Assembly (NCBI RefSeq): GCF_000219215.1
Contig: NC_015726.1
Location: forward strand, 3,658,001 to 3,722,000
DNA length: 64,000 nucleotides
Reading direction: 5' to 3'
DNA from: Cupriavidus necator N-1
GTDB lineage: Bacteria > Pseudomonadota > Gammaproteobacteria > Burkholderiales > Burkholderiaceae
Shown here in pieces: positions 1 through 8,725 of the stretch. The translations under genes and the position numbers were made by a program. The first letter of the stretch is position 1; each line of letters begins with the position of its first letter. The notes under the pieces were generated by a model, which was not told where the DNA came from, ran no database searches, and was given only the letters and a program-made list of their open reading frames with translations.

Positions 1-412
1 CCACGTACCACTTGCCGCCGGCCTTGACCGCGGCATGCACGACCGAGGTCTGGCCCATCTTCACGCGCGTGGAGACGAACGGCTCCGTGCCGGCCGGGAT
101 GACGAAGTCGGCGGCCAGCGTGTTGGGGTTCTTTTCCACCAGGATCGCGATCTGCTCGGTATCCGGGATGGTGCTGGTCACGGCCACCGGCACCACGGCG
201 CCGTTCTCGGCGATATCGGGGGCGGTGAAGGTGATGGCGGTGCTTTTCTCGGTGCCGCTGCCGCCCAGCGCCTTGATCACGTCGGCAACGCTCTTGCCGT
301 CAAAGGCGTTCTTGTTCCACTCCGCCGCCTGCGCTTCGCTGATCAGGCCGGTGGCGGCCATCAGCGACAGGACAGCGGTGACCCGCAGCACTTCTCGTCG
401 TTTGGAATTCAT
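1..412 (-). CDS. soxY: SoxY, thiosulfate carrier subunit (3' end outside window)
   Basis: This is the N-terminal 137 residues of SoxY, the periplasmic carrier whose C-terminal GGCGG cysteine arm holds the sulfur substrate while SoxAX, SoxB and SoxCD act on it. That arm lies beyond position 1 and cannot be seen. The start is the ATG at 412. The N-terminus SKRREVLR followed by an apolar run is a twin-arginine signal, cleaved around EAQA/AEW, as usual for SoxY. The mature part has the SoxY features ITFTAPDIAENGAVVPV and FVSTRVKMGQTS. It lies downstream of soxC, soxD and a small cytochrome gene on the same strand. The 155 bp gap to that cytochrome may hold its own promoter. Identity is secure; only completeness is unknown. 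Confidence 0.93.
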   Translation of the reverse strand, partial: MNSKRREVLRVTAVLSLMAATGLISEAQAAEWNKNAFDGKSVADVIKALGGSGTEKSTAITFTAPDIAENGAVVPVAVTSTIPDTEQIAILVEKNPNTLAADFVIPAGTEPFVSTRVKMGQTSVVHAAVKAGGKWYV

Positions 413-567
413 TCTTTGCTCTCCGGCTACTCCGTTCCAGTCGGTCGATGACCGCTTCGGGGATCTTCATGCGGCCGGTACATGGCCGGCCGCTGGTCTG
501 TCCTGGCCGCGCGGCATTCACCGCCCGGCCTGGTGCATCGGCGGACTGCCCGCCTGGTCGGTCAGGC

Positions 568-894
568 TTACTTGGCCGGGGCGCCAGCCAGCACCCACTC
601 GACCACGGTCTTCAGGTCGGCGTCGCTGACCGCCGCATTGGCGGGCATCGGCACCGGGCCCCAGACGCCCGAGCCACCGCTCTTGACCTTCTTGGTCAGG
701 GTCGCGAGGGCGTTCTTGTCGCCCTTGTACTTGGCGGCCACGTCCTTGTAGGAAGGACCGACCAGCTTCTTGTCGACCTGGTGGCAACCCATGCAGGCGT
801 TCTTGTTGGCGATCTCCTGTGCCTTGGCGGCATCGACCGCGTGGGCCGATGCGGCGGCGCCGAGCATCAGCGCTGCGATGACAAACTGCTTCAT
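568..894 (-). CDS. Small periplasmic cytochrome c (c551/c552 type)
   Basis: This 108-residue class I cytochrome c has a Sec signal (residues 1-19, cleaved after AHA), one CMGCH haem site at residues 34-38 and the C-terminal WGPVPMPAN segment that supplies the methionine ligand. The ATG at 894 is preceded by GGAGAG, which decides the start over an in-frame ATG at 975. It sits between soxD and soxY, so it probably accepts electrons from the Sox complex. Its sequence is close to the C-terminal haem domain of the neighbouring SoxD (shared KLVGPS, KYKG and VPMP blocks), which suggests duplication of one cytochrome domain. The precise electron partner is inference. Confidence 0.9.
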   Translation of the reverse strand: MKQFVIAALMLGAAASAHAVDAAKAQEIANKNACMGCHQVDKKLVGPSYKDVAAKYKGDKNALATLTKKVKSGGSGVWGPVPMPANAAVSDADLKTVVEWVLAGAPAK

Positions 895-1011
895 TGTTAA
901 GCTCTCCAAACTCTGTAAAGCCGTGGGGACGGCAAAGGCCGCTGGGTCGTACTGCAATGGCTTCGCGGCACACACTGGCCGCCGCCCGGGGGCACTGCGG
1001 TGGCCAGTCCG

Positions 1012-2049
1012 CTATTTTGCCTCAAGAATCCAGCCCACCATGGCCTGCACGTCCGAATCCGGGATCTGCGGCTGCGGCGGCATCGGCACGCTGCCCCATG
1101 CGCCCTGCCCGCCCGCCTTGACCTTGCGCGCCAGCGCGGCATGCGCGTCCTGGCCCTTGTACTTGCCGGCGATGTCGGCAAACGACGGCCCCACCAGCTT
1201 GCGGTCCATCGCGTGGCAGGCCATGCACTGGTACTGGCCGGTGAGGCGCGCGCCCGGCGCGCCCGGTTCCGAAGACGCTGATGCAGCACTTTTCGATGCG
1301 GCATTGCCCGCGGCCACGCCGCGCACCGGGCCGAAGGCCCGCTGCTGCTGCGCCAGCTCGCCATGGGCATCGCGAGCATAGTCCGGTATCGACGAGGCAA
1401 TCACCACCTTGCCGGCGCAGTCCTGCATGCAGGCCGTATTGCGCGTGTCCGGCCGGCCGCGCCCCGGCCACAGGCCGTGACCGGTGGTCATGCCGTCGCG
1501 GTTGGGCATGCGCCGCTGGACCTCGGCGATATTGGCGTCAGACAGCGTGAAGTCGGCCGGGACGATCTCGCCCAGGTGCAGCATATAGGCGGTGACGGCG
1601 TAGACGTCGCTCACGCTCAGGCTCTTGGGCGCATTCCACGGCATGGCACGGTGGATGTAGTCCCACAGCGTGCTGACGGTGCTGACCTTCATCAGCGTGG
1701 TGCGGTACGGCTGGTTGCCGGTCATGCCGGCCACGCGGCCGCGCCTGATGTCTTCGGCCGTGGTGCCGCCAACCAGCGGCGAGAACACCTCGTTGGATTC
1801 ACCGAAGTCGCCGTGGCAAGACGCGCACTTGCCGTCCCAGACCTTCTGCCCCTGCGCCACCGTGCCGCTGCCCCTGGGCAGGCCCTGGAAGTCCGGGCGC
1901 ACGTCGATGTCCCACGCGGCGACTTCGGCGGGCGAAGCGGTGCGGCCAAGCGCCGCGCGCGCGTCGGCCGTGCCTGCCCAGGCCGGGGCGGCGCTGACGG
2001 CTGCCAGCACCAGGGCAGCGGCGGTCCTGAACTCAGCCCACATGGACAT
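1012..2049 (-). CDS. soxD: SoxD, diheme cytochrome c subunit of sulfur dehydrogenase
   Basis: SoxD takes the electrons released when SoxC oxidises the SoxY-bound sulfane sulfur. The 345-residue protein has a Sec signal (about residues 1-25), a first haem site CASCH at 74-78 and a second CMACH at 274-278. Between them is an Ala/Ser-rich linker (about 245-268). The second domain is a c551/c552-type cytochrome closely related to the separate gene at 568-894. The ATG at 2049 has GCGAGGTG eight bases upstream, which favours it over the ATG at 2043. Its 5' end overlaps the last 17 bases of soxC, so the two are translationally coupled, as expected for subunits of one enzyme. Confidence 0.94.
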   Translation of the reverse strand: MSMWAEFRTAAALVLAAVSAAPAWAGTADARAALGRTASPAEVAAWDIDVRPDFQGLPRGSGTVAQGQKVWDGKCASCHGDFGESNEVFSPLVGGTTAEDIRRGRVAGMTGNQPYRTTLMKVSTVSTLWDYIHRAMPWNAPKSLSVSDVYAVTAYMLHLGEIVPADFTLSDANIAEVQRRMPNRDGMTTGHGLWPGRGRPDTRNTACMQDCAGKVVIASSIPDYARDAHGELAQQQRAFGPVRGVAAGNAASKSAASASSEPGAPGARLTGQYQCMACHAMDRKLVGPSFADIAGKYKGQDAHAALARKVKAGGQGAWGSVPMPPQPQIPDSDVQAMVGWILEAK

Positions 2050-3373
2050 TGGACACCTCGCCGCCTGCCGCCACCTGCCAGCTCTGGATCGCGTTGTTAT
2101 GGTAGATCGAGCGCGTGCCGCGCACCGCGCGCAGCTGCCCCAGCTTCGGCTGCACGTAGCCGGTGTCGTCGATGGCGCGGCTTTGCAGGATGGCGGGGCC
2201 GCCGTCCCAGACCCAGTCCAGGTTGAAGCGCGTCAGGCACTTGGACAGCACCGGCGCCTCCAGCCGCGCGGTGCGCCAGTTGCGCCCGCCGTCGGTCGAG
2301 ACATCGACACGCCTGATGCGCCCGCGCCCCGACCACGCCAGCCCGCTGATGTTGTAGAAGCCCTTGCCCACCAGCTGCTGCCCGCCCGAAGGCGTGGTGA
2401 TGACCGACTTGCACTCCTGGATCGAGGTGTACTGGCGCAGCTTGCCGTCCGGCATCATGTCCACGTAGTGGATGGTCTCGTCCTTGGCGTTCCAGGGCTG
2501 GTCGCCCAGCTCCAGCCGGCGCAGCCACTTGACCCACGACACTCCCTGCACGCCCGGCACCACCAGGCGCAGCGGATAGCCGTTCTCGGGGCGCAGCATT
2601 TCGCCGTTCATGCCCCAGGCGACGATGATCTCGTCGGCCAGCTCCATCGGGATGGTGCGCGTCATCGACGAGCCATCGCCACCTTCGGCCAGCAGGTAGC
2701 GGCCGCGGCGCAGGTCGGCGCCGGCATCGTCCAGCAGCACCCGCAGCGGCACGCCGGTGAACTCGCAGCACGACAGCATGCCGTGGGTGTACTGGACCGT
2801 GGGCACGGCCACATTGCCCCATTCCATGCCGGTATTGGCGCCGCATTCGATGAAGTGCATGCGCGACACCGCCGGCAGGCGCATCAGGTCGTCCATGGTG
2901 TAGACGCGCGGCGTGCGCACCAGGCCGTTGAGCATCAGGCGGTGACGGGCCGGGTCGATATCGTGCCAGCCCTGGTGGTGGCGCTCGAAATGCAGGCCGT
3001 TGGGCGTGATGATGCCGAAGAAGCCCTGCAGCGGCGCGAAGGCCACCGAAGCGGCAGAGACGCGCGTCAGGCCCGGCGACTCGCGCCGGACCAGGTTTTT
3101 CTCATGCACGGAGGGTTGCCCGTACGGGCGTGCCGCCACCGGCTGGCCGAGCGAGGTGGCCCAGGGCTGCGGCTGCAGGATGGCGGGATCGCCGTCGGCC
3201 GCCAGCGCCTGGCGGCCGACGGCGATCCCCGCGGCCGCGCCCAGGAAGCTCTTGCGCAGGAAGTCGCGCCGCGGCGCGTCCAGGCCGTGCCGGCCGATGT
3301 CCTGCTGCAGCGATGCGCTGACGAAGTGCTCGGGCGCGGGCACGATGCGCCCGGGCCGGTTCCGTTCCTGCAA
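2033..3373 (-). CDS. soxC: SoxC, molybdenum-cofactor subunit of sulfur (sulfane) dehydrogenase
   Basis: SoxC belongs to the sulfite-oxidase family and carries the Mo-pterin site that oxidises sulfane sulfur on SoxY. A twin-arginine signal RRDFLRKSFLGAAAG lies about 35 residues in. The Moco region shows HFIECGANTG, with the Mo-ligating cysteine, and the family block VPGVQGVSWVKWLRRLE. The C-terminal Mo-co dimerisation domain ends in AIQSWQVAAGGEV. I chose the TTG at 3373 because GGAGGAG stands exactly seven bases upstream; a GTG at 3400 in the same frame has no Shine-Dalgarno sequence. It is followed by the overlapping soxD and lies 109 bp downstream of the ArsR-type gene. Confidence 0.93.
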   Translation of the reverse strand: MQERNRPGRIVPAPEHFVSASLQQDIGRHGLDAPRRDFLRKSFLGAAAGIAVGRQALAADGDPAILQPQPWATSLGQPVAARPYGQPSVHEKNLVRRESPGLTRVSAASVAFAPLQGFFGIITPNGLHFERHHQGWHDIDPARHRLMLNGLVRTPRVYTMDDLMRLPAVSRMHFIECGANTGMEWGNVAVPTVQYTHGMLSCCEFTGVPLRVLLDDAGADLRRGRYLLAEGGDGSSMTRTIPMELADEIIVAWGMNGEMLRPENGYPLRLVVPGVQGVSWVKWLRRLELGDQPWNAKDETIHYVDMMPDGKLRQYTSIQECKSVITTPSGGQQLVGKGFYNISGLAWSGRGRIRRVDVSTDGGRNWRTARLEAPVLSKCLTRFNLDWVWDGGPAILQSRAIDDTGYVQPKLGQLRAVRGTRSIYHNNAIQSWQVAAGGEVSNVHVG

Positions 3374-3481
3374 ATCAGTCTCCTCCGGCGCGCTCGCCAC
3401 GGTCCTATGGACCGGTCGGCGTGCCTGTTATCGGGCCGCTGCAACGGGTGCGGCAGCGATCCGTTTGCCGGAAGAGCTGAG

Positions 3482-3865
3482 CTAGCCAGCGGTGCGCCGC
3501 CTGCGCGCCGGGGCTTCGGGTGCCGGCTGTGCCATGAAGCGGTCGACCACGCCGGAGGACAAGGCGCTGTCCTCCAGCCGGCTCGCCACCTGCACGCAGA
3601 CCGTGCGGCACAGCTCGATCACGCTTTCGTCCGCAATGGCATAGAACACCAGGTTCGCCTCCTTGCGGCGCGACAGCACGCCCGAGCGGTACATCGCGTT
3701 GAGATGCCGCGACACATTGGTCTGCGACGAACCCACCGTCTCGACCACCGTGCTGACCGGCTTCTCGCCATCGCACAAGGCGTGCAGGATCTTCAGCCGC
3801 GTCGGCTCCGCCAACAGGCTGAAGTAGCCCGATACCTTTTCGAATACGCGATCCAGCTCTTCCAT
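3482..3865 (-). CDS. soxR: ArsR/SmtB-family regulator of the sox cluster (SoxR-like)
   Basis: This winged-helix repressor of the ArsR family has the recognition segment SSQTNVSRHLNAMYRSGVL, beta wing SRRKEANLVFYAI and a C-terminal dimer helix. Cysteines lie at C31, C86 and C90 (numbered from this start). ArsR-type SoxR, SqrR and BigR proteins sense sulfane sulfur through two cysteines, but the spacing here does not match theirs exactly, so persulfide sensing is only inferred. The frame is open from in-frame ATGs at 3916 and 3901, but those would translate through a palindrome at 3883-3904. The ATG at 3865 leaves that palindrome as an operator and has a weak GGA upstream. It precedes soxC on the same strand. 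Confidence 0.85.
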   Translation of the reverse strand: MEELDRVFEKVSGYFSLLAEPTRLKILHALCDGEKPVSTVVETVGSSQTNVSRHLNAMYRSGVLSRRKEANLVFYAIADESVIELCRTVCVQVASRLEDSALSSGVVDRFMAQPAPEAPARRRRTAG

Positions 3866-3877
3866 GGCATCCAATAT

Positions 3878-3904
3878 ATTCGTATATGCGTGAATGCGCA
3901 TATA
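3878..3904 (-). promoter_or_regulatory. Probable autoregulatory operator of the ArsR-type gene
   Basis: TATATGCG (3883-3890) and CGCATATA (3897-3904) form a perfect 8-bp inverted repeat with a 6-bp spacer. Overlapping it is ATTC-N10-GAAT (3878-3895). The AT-rich dyad stands out in GC-rich DNA and lies 18 bases upstream of the chosen start at 3865. Position and symmetry fit an ArsR-family operator; binding is inferred. Confidence 0.65.
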
Positions 3905-3949
3905 GTGTTTACCCACTGATGCAGCACAGCATAAGCGCGGCGGCGAGGA

Positions 3950-4840
3950 TCAGCGGCGCGCCAGCGCCCTGCCCGCCCACAGGCGCTGGCCGAACACGTT
4001 GAGCAGCAGCCCGGTCATCACCACTGCCGCGCCCGCCCACTGCGCGCCGGAGAGGCCCTCGCCCAGCAGCACATGCGCCGACACCAGCCCCACCACCGGC
4101 ACCAGCAGCGTCAGCGGCGCCACCTGGCTGGCCGGGTAGCGCGTCAGCAGGCGGCCCCACATGGTGTAGCCGAACACCGTCGCAGCAAAGGCCAGGTAAG
4201 CTACGGCGAACACGGCCATGCCCGACACATGGGTGACGCTCTGCATGATGCGCGCCGGGCCCTCGACCCACAGCGACAGCAGCGCGAACGGCACGATCGG
4301 GATCAGCGCGCCCCAGATCACCAGCCCCAGCAGGTCGACCGGGCCGATCTTCTTGCTGACGATATTGCCGCTGGCCCAGCAGAACGCCGCGCACAGCGTC
4401 AGCACGAAGCCCGCCACGCTCATGCCGCCGGCGCTGCCGGCACCGGCTCCGATCAGGGCCAGCCCGCCCGCCGCCACTGCCATGCCCGCAATGTTGTGCC
4501 AGCGCACCGGCTCGCCCAGCCACAGCGCCGCAATGGCCAGCGTGAAGAAGGCCTGCGACTGCAGCACCAGCGAGGCCAGTCCGGCCGGCATGCCGACCGC
4601 CATGGCGTAGAACAGGAAGGCGAACTGGCCCAGGCTGATGGTGACGCCGTAGGCCAGCAGCAGCCGCCACGGCACGCGCGGGCGCGGCACGAAGAAGATC
4701 GCCGGGAACGCCACCAGCAGAAAGCGCAGCGCACCCAGCAGCATCGGCGGCATGCCCGCTAGGCCAACCTTGATCACGACGAAGTTGACGCCCCAGACGC
4801 AGACAATGGCGAGGGCGAGGAGACGGTCTCTGGCTTGCAT
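3950..4840 (-). CDS. EamA/DMT-family permease
   Basis: This 296-residue integral membrane protein is a drug/metabolite transporter of the EamA type. It has about ten hydrophobic segments in two homologous halves (starts near LLALAIVCVWGVNFV and FVLTLCAAFCWASGN), the usual length and duplicated layout of the family. The start is the ATG at 4840 (MQARDRLLALA); upstream in-frame sequence is arginine-rich and implausible. Substrates of EamA proteins range over amino acids and other metabolites and cannot be read from this sequence. It lies between the FCSD-like flavoprotein and the sox regulator on the same strand, so it may belong to the sulfur regulon, for example as an exporter. That is speculation. 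Confidence 0.88.
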   Translation of the reverse strand: MQARDRLLALAIVCVWGVNFVVIKVGLAGMPPMLLGALRFLLVAFPAIFFVPRPRVPWRLLLAYGVTISLGQFAFLFYAMAVGMPAGLASLVLQSQAFFTLAIAALWLGEPVRWHNIAGMAVAAGGLALIGAGAGSAGGMSVAGFVLTLCAAFCWASGNIVSKKIGPVDLLGLVIWGALIPIVPFALLSLWVEGPARIMQSVTHVSGMAVFAVAYLAFAATVFGYTMWGRLLTRYPASQVAPLTLLVPVVGLVSAHVLLGEGLSGAQWAGAAVVMTGLLLNVFGQRLWAGRALARR

Positions 4841-4915
4841 GAGGGGGCTGGGGGTGCGGCCCGGCGCAGTGCCGGACAAAACCCATAGGGTAGCAGCCCG
4901 CGGCCTTCGGGGCAT

Positions 4916-4946
4916 GGCTCGCGCCTGCCGCGCGGCAGGGCGAGCC
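4916..4946 (-). terminator. Long hairpin after the FCSD flavoprotein gene
   Basis: GGCTCGC (4916-4922) pairs with GCGAGCC (4940-4946), and inside it CCTGCC (4924-4929) pairs with GGCAGG (4934-4939) with one bulged base. The hairpin starts ten bases past the stop codon of the flavoprotein gene on the minus strand. No U-tract follows directly, so it may be a weak terminator or an mRNA stabiliser between that gene and the EamA gene. Confidence 0.45.
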
Positions 4947-4955
4947 GTCCTGCCC

Positions 4956-6221
4956 CTACCCCAGCATCTCCGCCCAGATGCCCTTTGCCCACGCCAGCGC
5001 GTAGTCGCCTTCGAGCTGGTTCGGCGCCTCCGACAACCCGCCCGATCCCGGCACCGTGACCATGGTCTTCTGCGCCGCGTCATAGCGGTGCACGCTGGCC
5101 ACATGCACCGCCTCGCGGTCGGAGGTGAAGCTGTAGCAGGTGTTGTTGTAGAGCGGCTGCGGGTCAGGTGCCCGGCCCGACAGCAGCGCGACCATGGCCG
5201 CGGCCGCGACCTTGCCGTGCTGGTTGGCCATATGGCCCGACTTGGGCATCAGCGGCGCGATCTGGATGGCATCGCCGATCACGTGGATATTGGCCGCGGC
5301 GCGCGACTCGAAGGTGACGAAGTCCACCTCGCACCACTTGCCATTGGCCGTGGCCAGCCCCGCCGACACCGCGATCGCGCCGGCGCGCTGGGGCGGCAGC
5401 ACGTTGAGCACATCGGCGCGCTCGTCGTCCTGCACGTCGAACTTGAGCGTGCGCGTGGCGGGGTCCACATCCACCGCGTTGAACTGCGGCCGGTATTCCA
5501 CCAGGCCGGGGTACTGCGACGCCCACACCTTGCGGAACAGCCCGGCCTTGGAGGTGATGTCGGGGTTGGCATCGAGGATCAGCACCTTGCTGCGCGGCTT
5601 GTGCTGCCTGAAGTAGTACGCCACCTGGCAGGCGCGCTCGTACGGTCCCGGCGGGCAGCGGTACGGCGCCAGCGGGATGCTGATGACATAGGTGCCGCCG
5701 TCCGGCATGGCCTCCAGCTGGCGGCGCAGCGCCACGGTCTGTGGGCCGGCCTTCCAGGCGTGCAGGACCTGGTCGCCGCCGGGCTGCTTCAGCCCGGGCA
5801 GCGCATCGCTCATCATCTCGACGCCCGGCGACAGCAGCAGGCGGTCGTACGGCAGCGTGGAGCCGCCCGCTAGGCGCACGGTCCGCTTGGCCGGGTCGAT
5901 GGCCACGGCGGTATCGCGCACCAGCCGCACGCCGTGGCGGCGCACCAGCGCGTCGTACGGCAAGGTCAGGTCCGCCAACTGCCGGCTGCCGCCGAGCACC
6001 AGGTTCGACAGGGGGCAGGAGACAAAGGCCGGATTGGGTTCGACCAGCGTGACCTCGATCGCCTGTCCGCTCCACTCGCGCAGGTAGCGGGCGGCGGTGG
6101 CGCCGCCGTAGCCGCCACCCACCACCACCACCTTGGCCGGCGACGCGGCGCGTGCCGCCCCGACCCCGACCGAACCCAGTACTGCGGCGCCCGCGGCGCC
6201 CAGGAAGCTTCGTCTTTGCAT
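4956..6221 (-). CDS. Flavocytochrome c sulfide dehydrogenase flavoprotein (FccB/SoxF type)
   Basis: This 421-residue FAD protein oxidises sulfide in the periplasm and passes electrons to a cytochrome c partner. The N-terminus MQRRSFLGAAGAAVLG is a twin-arginine signal. A GxGxxG dinucleotide-binding motif follows (VVVGGGYGGATAARYL). Later blocks are FVSCPLSNLV, RCPPGPYERAC and the C-terminal FCSD flavin-binding region with NNTCYSFTSDREAVHVASV, which supply cysteines for the redox-active pair known in this family. The gene for a small cytochrome c ends 15 bp upstream on the same strand, making an fccAB/soxEF-like pair. Sulfide:quinone reductase is a relative, but the Tat signal and cytochrome partner argue for FCSD. 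Confidence 0.9.
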   Translation of the reverse strand: MQRRSFLGAAGAAVLGSVGVGAARAASPAKVVVVGGGYGGATAARYLREWSGQAIEVTLVEPNPAFVSCPLSNLVLGGSRQLADLTLPYDALVRRHGVRLVRDTAVAIDPAKRTVRLAGGSTLPYDRLLLSPGVEMMSDALPGLKQPGGDQVLHAWKAGPQTVALRRQLEAMPDGGTYVISIPLAPYRCPPGPYERACQVAYYFRQHKPRSKVLILDANPDITSKAGLFRKVWASQYPGLVEYRPQFNAVDVDPATRTLKFDVQDDERADVLNVLPPQRAGAIAVSAGLATANGKWCEVDFVTFESRAAANIHVIGDAIQIAPLMPKSGHMANQHGKVAAAAMVALLSGRAPDPQPLYNNTCYSFTSDREAVHVASVHRYDAAQKTMVTVPGSGGLSEAPNQLEGDYALAWAKGIWAEMLG

Positions 6222-6236
6222 GGTAGTCCCCCGCTG

Positions 6237-6587
6237 TCAGCGCACCGCGGCGAACCACGCCGTGATGGCCGCGATCTGGTCGTCGCTGTAGCCCTTGGCA
6301 ATCTGGTGCATCACCGTGGCCGGCCGCGTGCCGGCTTTGAAGGCCTGCATCTGCGCGGCCAGTTCCGCCTGCGGGCGGCCGGCCAGCGGCGGGATCGTGC
6401 TGCCCGCTGGCGCCCGCCCGGCGGGGCCGTGGCAACTGGTGCAGGCAGCGGCCTGGCTGCGCGCACGCAGCGCGGCATCGGTGGCAGGGGCGGCGCTGTC
6501 TGCCGGCAGCGCCGGCCGGGCGCCGCACAGCGCCGCGGCCAGCAGCGCCAGCCGCAGCAACACAGCGGGCCGGGGGAAGATTGTCAT
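6237..6587 (-). CDS. Monohaem cytochrome c, partner of the FCSD flavoprotein (FccA/SoxE-like)
   Basis: This 116-residue periplasmic cytochrome has a Sec signal (about residues 1-29), one CTSCH haem site at 49-53, then IPPLAGRPQAELAAQMQAFK and HQIAKGYSDDQIAAITAWF, the pattern of c553/c4-type domains. The ATG at 6587 is preceded by GGAGCGAG. FccA proteins are often diheme; this one has a single haem, so it corresponds to one FccA domain. It is the first gene of the minus-strand sulfur cluster and its stop is 15 bp from the flavoprotein start, which implies co-transcription and a working pair. Confidence 0.85.
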   Translation of the reverse strand: MTIFPRPAVLLRLALLAAALCGARPALPADSAAPATDAALRARSQAAACTSCHGPAGRAPAGSTIPPLAGRPQAELAAQMQAFKAGTRPATVMHQIAKGYSDDQIAAITAWFAAVR

Positions 6588-6693
6588 GGTCTCGCTCCGT
6601 GTGGGGGCCGGCGCTGGACTCCGCTGGGGGCGGCCGGCGTGGCAACCGTAGCACATCGGGCGGGGCGGTGTGCGGTGAAAACCGCAGAAGGAC

Positions 6694-6721
6694 AAACGGC
6701 GTCCGCATGAGCGGACGCCGT
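6694..6721 (-). terminator. Terminator after the yraN-diaA-BON operon
   Basis: ACGGCGTCCGC (6696-6706) and GCGGACGCCGT (6711-6721) form a perfect 11-bp stem with a four-base loop. On the minus strand it is followed by TTTGTCC. It sits 34 bases past the stop of the BON lipoprotein gene and separates that operon from the sulfur cluster downstream. A second small hairpin, TGCGGT-gaaa-ACCGCA, lies at 6671-6686. Confidence 0.75.
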
Positions 6722-6754
6722 CGAGATCGGCCCCGGCAGCTGGACCGGGGGCGC

Positions 6755-7615
6755 TCAGGGCAGGTTGCGGCCCGGCGGCAGTGTCACCGGCGAAGTCACC
6801 GGTGCGGCGACCGGGCTGGTGGTCGCCGCCGTGCCAGCGGCGGCACCGGCCGGCGCATCGACCGGACCGCCCACGCCCGGCACCGACTGCACCGGCGCCG
6901 GCGTGCCGACATTGCCGTCGAACGACGGGTTCTGCGAGGTGGAAGCCGCGTCCAGGCGCGCGCGCTCGGTGTCGTTGACGTAGTCGAAGGCCTTGACCAC
7001 CTTGGTCACGCCCGAGGCATTGCGCGCCACGTCGGTGGCGCGGTCGCCCTCGGCCGCGGTCACCACGCCCAGCAGGTAGACCACGCTCTTCTCGGTGGTG
7101 ATCTTGATCGAGTTGGACGGCACGCCCTCGGCGGTCATCATCAGCGTCTTGACCTTGCTGGTCAGGTAGGCGTCCTGGCTCTGGGTCATGAAGCCGGGCG
7201 AGTTGACGATCTCAAGCTCGTTGATCACCACGCGCGCATTGGGCAGGCCGCGCACGTACTGTTCGATCTGCTGCTTGACGTTGTCGTTGCTGGCTTCGCC
7301 GGTCAGCAGCACCTTGCGGTTGAACACGGTCACGTTGACGCGTGCCTGGCCGCTGTAGCGCGAGTTGATGGTGCTCTCGGCCTCGAGCTGCAGGCCGCGG
7401 TCCACGGTCTGGGTGGCGGCCGGGCGGCGGTCGGTGGCCATGGCCACGCCGGTCCCCATGGCGCCGGCGATCACGGGGAAGCAGCCGGCGAGCTGGGTGG
7501 CGCAGACCAGCACGGCCGCCGCGGCCAGGCTGGCGCGGCCCAGGCCGGCGGTGCGGGAAGGATGGCGCGCGCCGGCGCCGTTCCGGGGGGCTTGCGTAGT
7601 GGGCAGGTTCGTCAT
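6755..7615 (-). CDS. BON-domain outer-membrane lipoprotein (DolP/YraP type)
   Basis: This 286-residue lipoprotein has a lipobox LAGC about 45 residues in, after a long charged N-terminus. Two BON domains follow: residues about 80-145 (ARVNVTVFNRKVLLTGEA) and 150-215 (SIKITTEKSVVYLLGVVTAAEGDRA). The C-terminal 65 residues are a low-complexity Pro/Ala/Val/Thr tail that E. coli DolP lacks. DolP supports outer-membrane integrity and septal amidase control. The ATG at 7615 follows AAGGA. It lies 46 bp downstream of diaA on the same strand, the order also found in E. coli (yraN-diaA-yraP), which supports the identification. Confidence 0.87.
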   Translation of the reverse strand: MTNLPTTQAPRNGAGARHPSRTAGLGRASLAAAAVLVCATQLAGCFPVIAGAMGTGVAMATDRRPAATQTVDRGLQLEAESTINSRYSGQARVNVTVFNRKVLLTGEASNDNVKQQIEQYVRGLPNARVVINELEIVNSPGFMTQSQDAYLTSKVKTLMMTAEGVPSNSIKITTEKSVVYLLGVVTAAEGDRATDVARNASGVTKVVKAFDYVNDTERARLDAASTSQNPSFDGNVGTPAPVQSVPGVGGPVDAPAGAAAGTAATTSPVAAPVTSPVTLPPGRNLP

Positions 7616-7661
7616 GCGGTCCTTGCTGTGGCTGGATGTTGGGAATGGGAGGAAGGCAGGA

Positions 7662-8707
<1,046 letters not shown>

Positions 8708-8725
8708 CAACGGAAGTTCTCAAGC

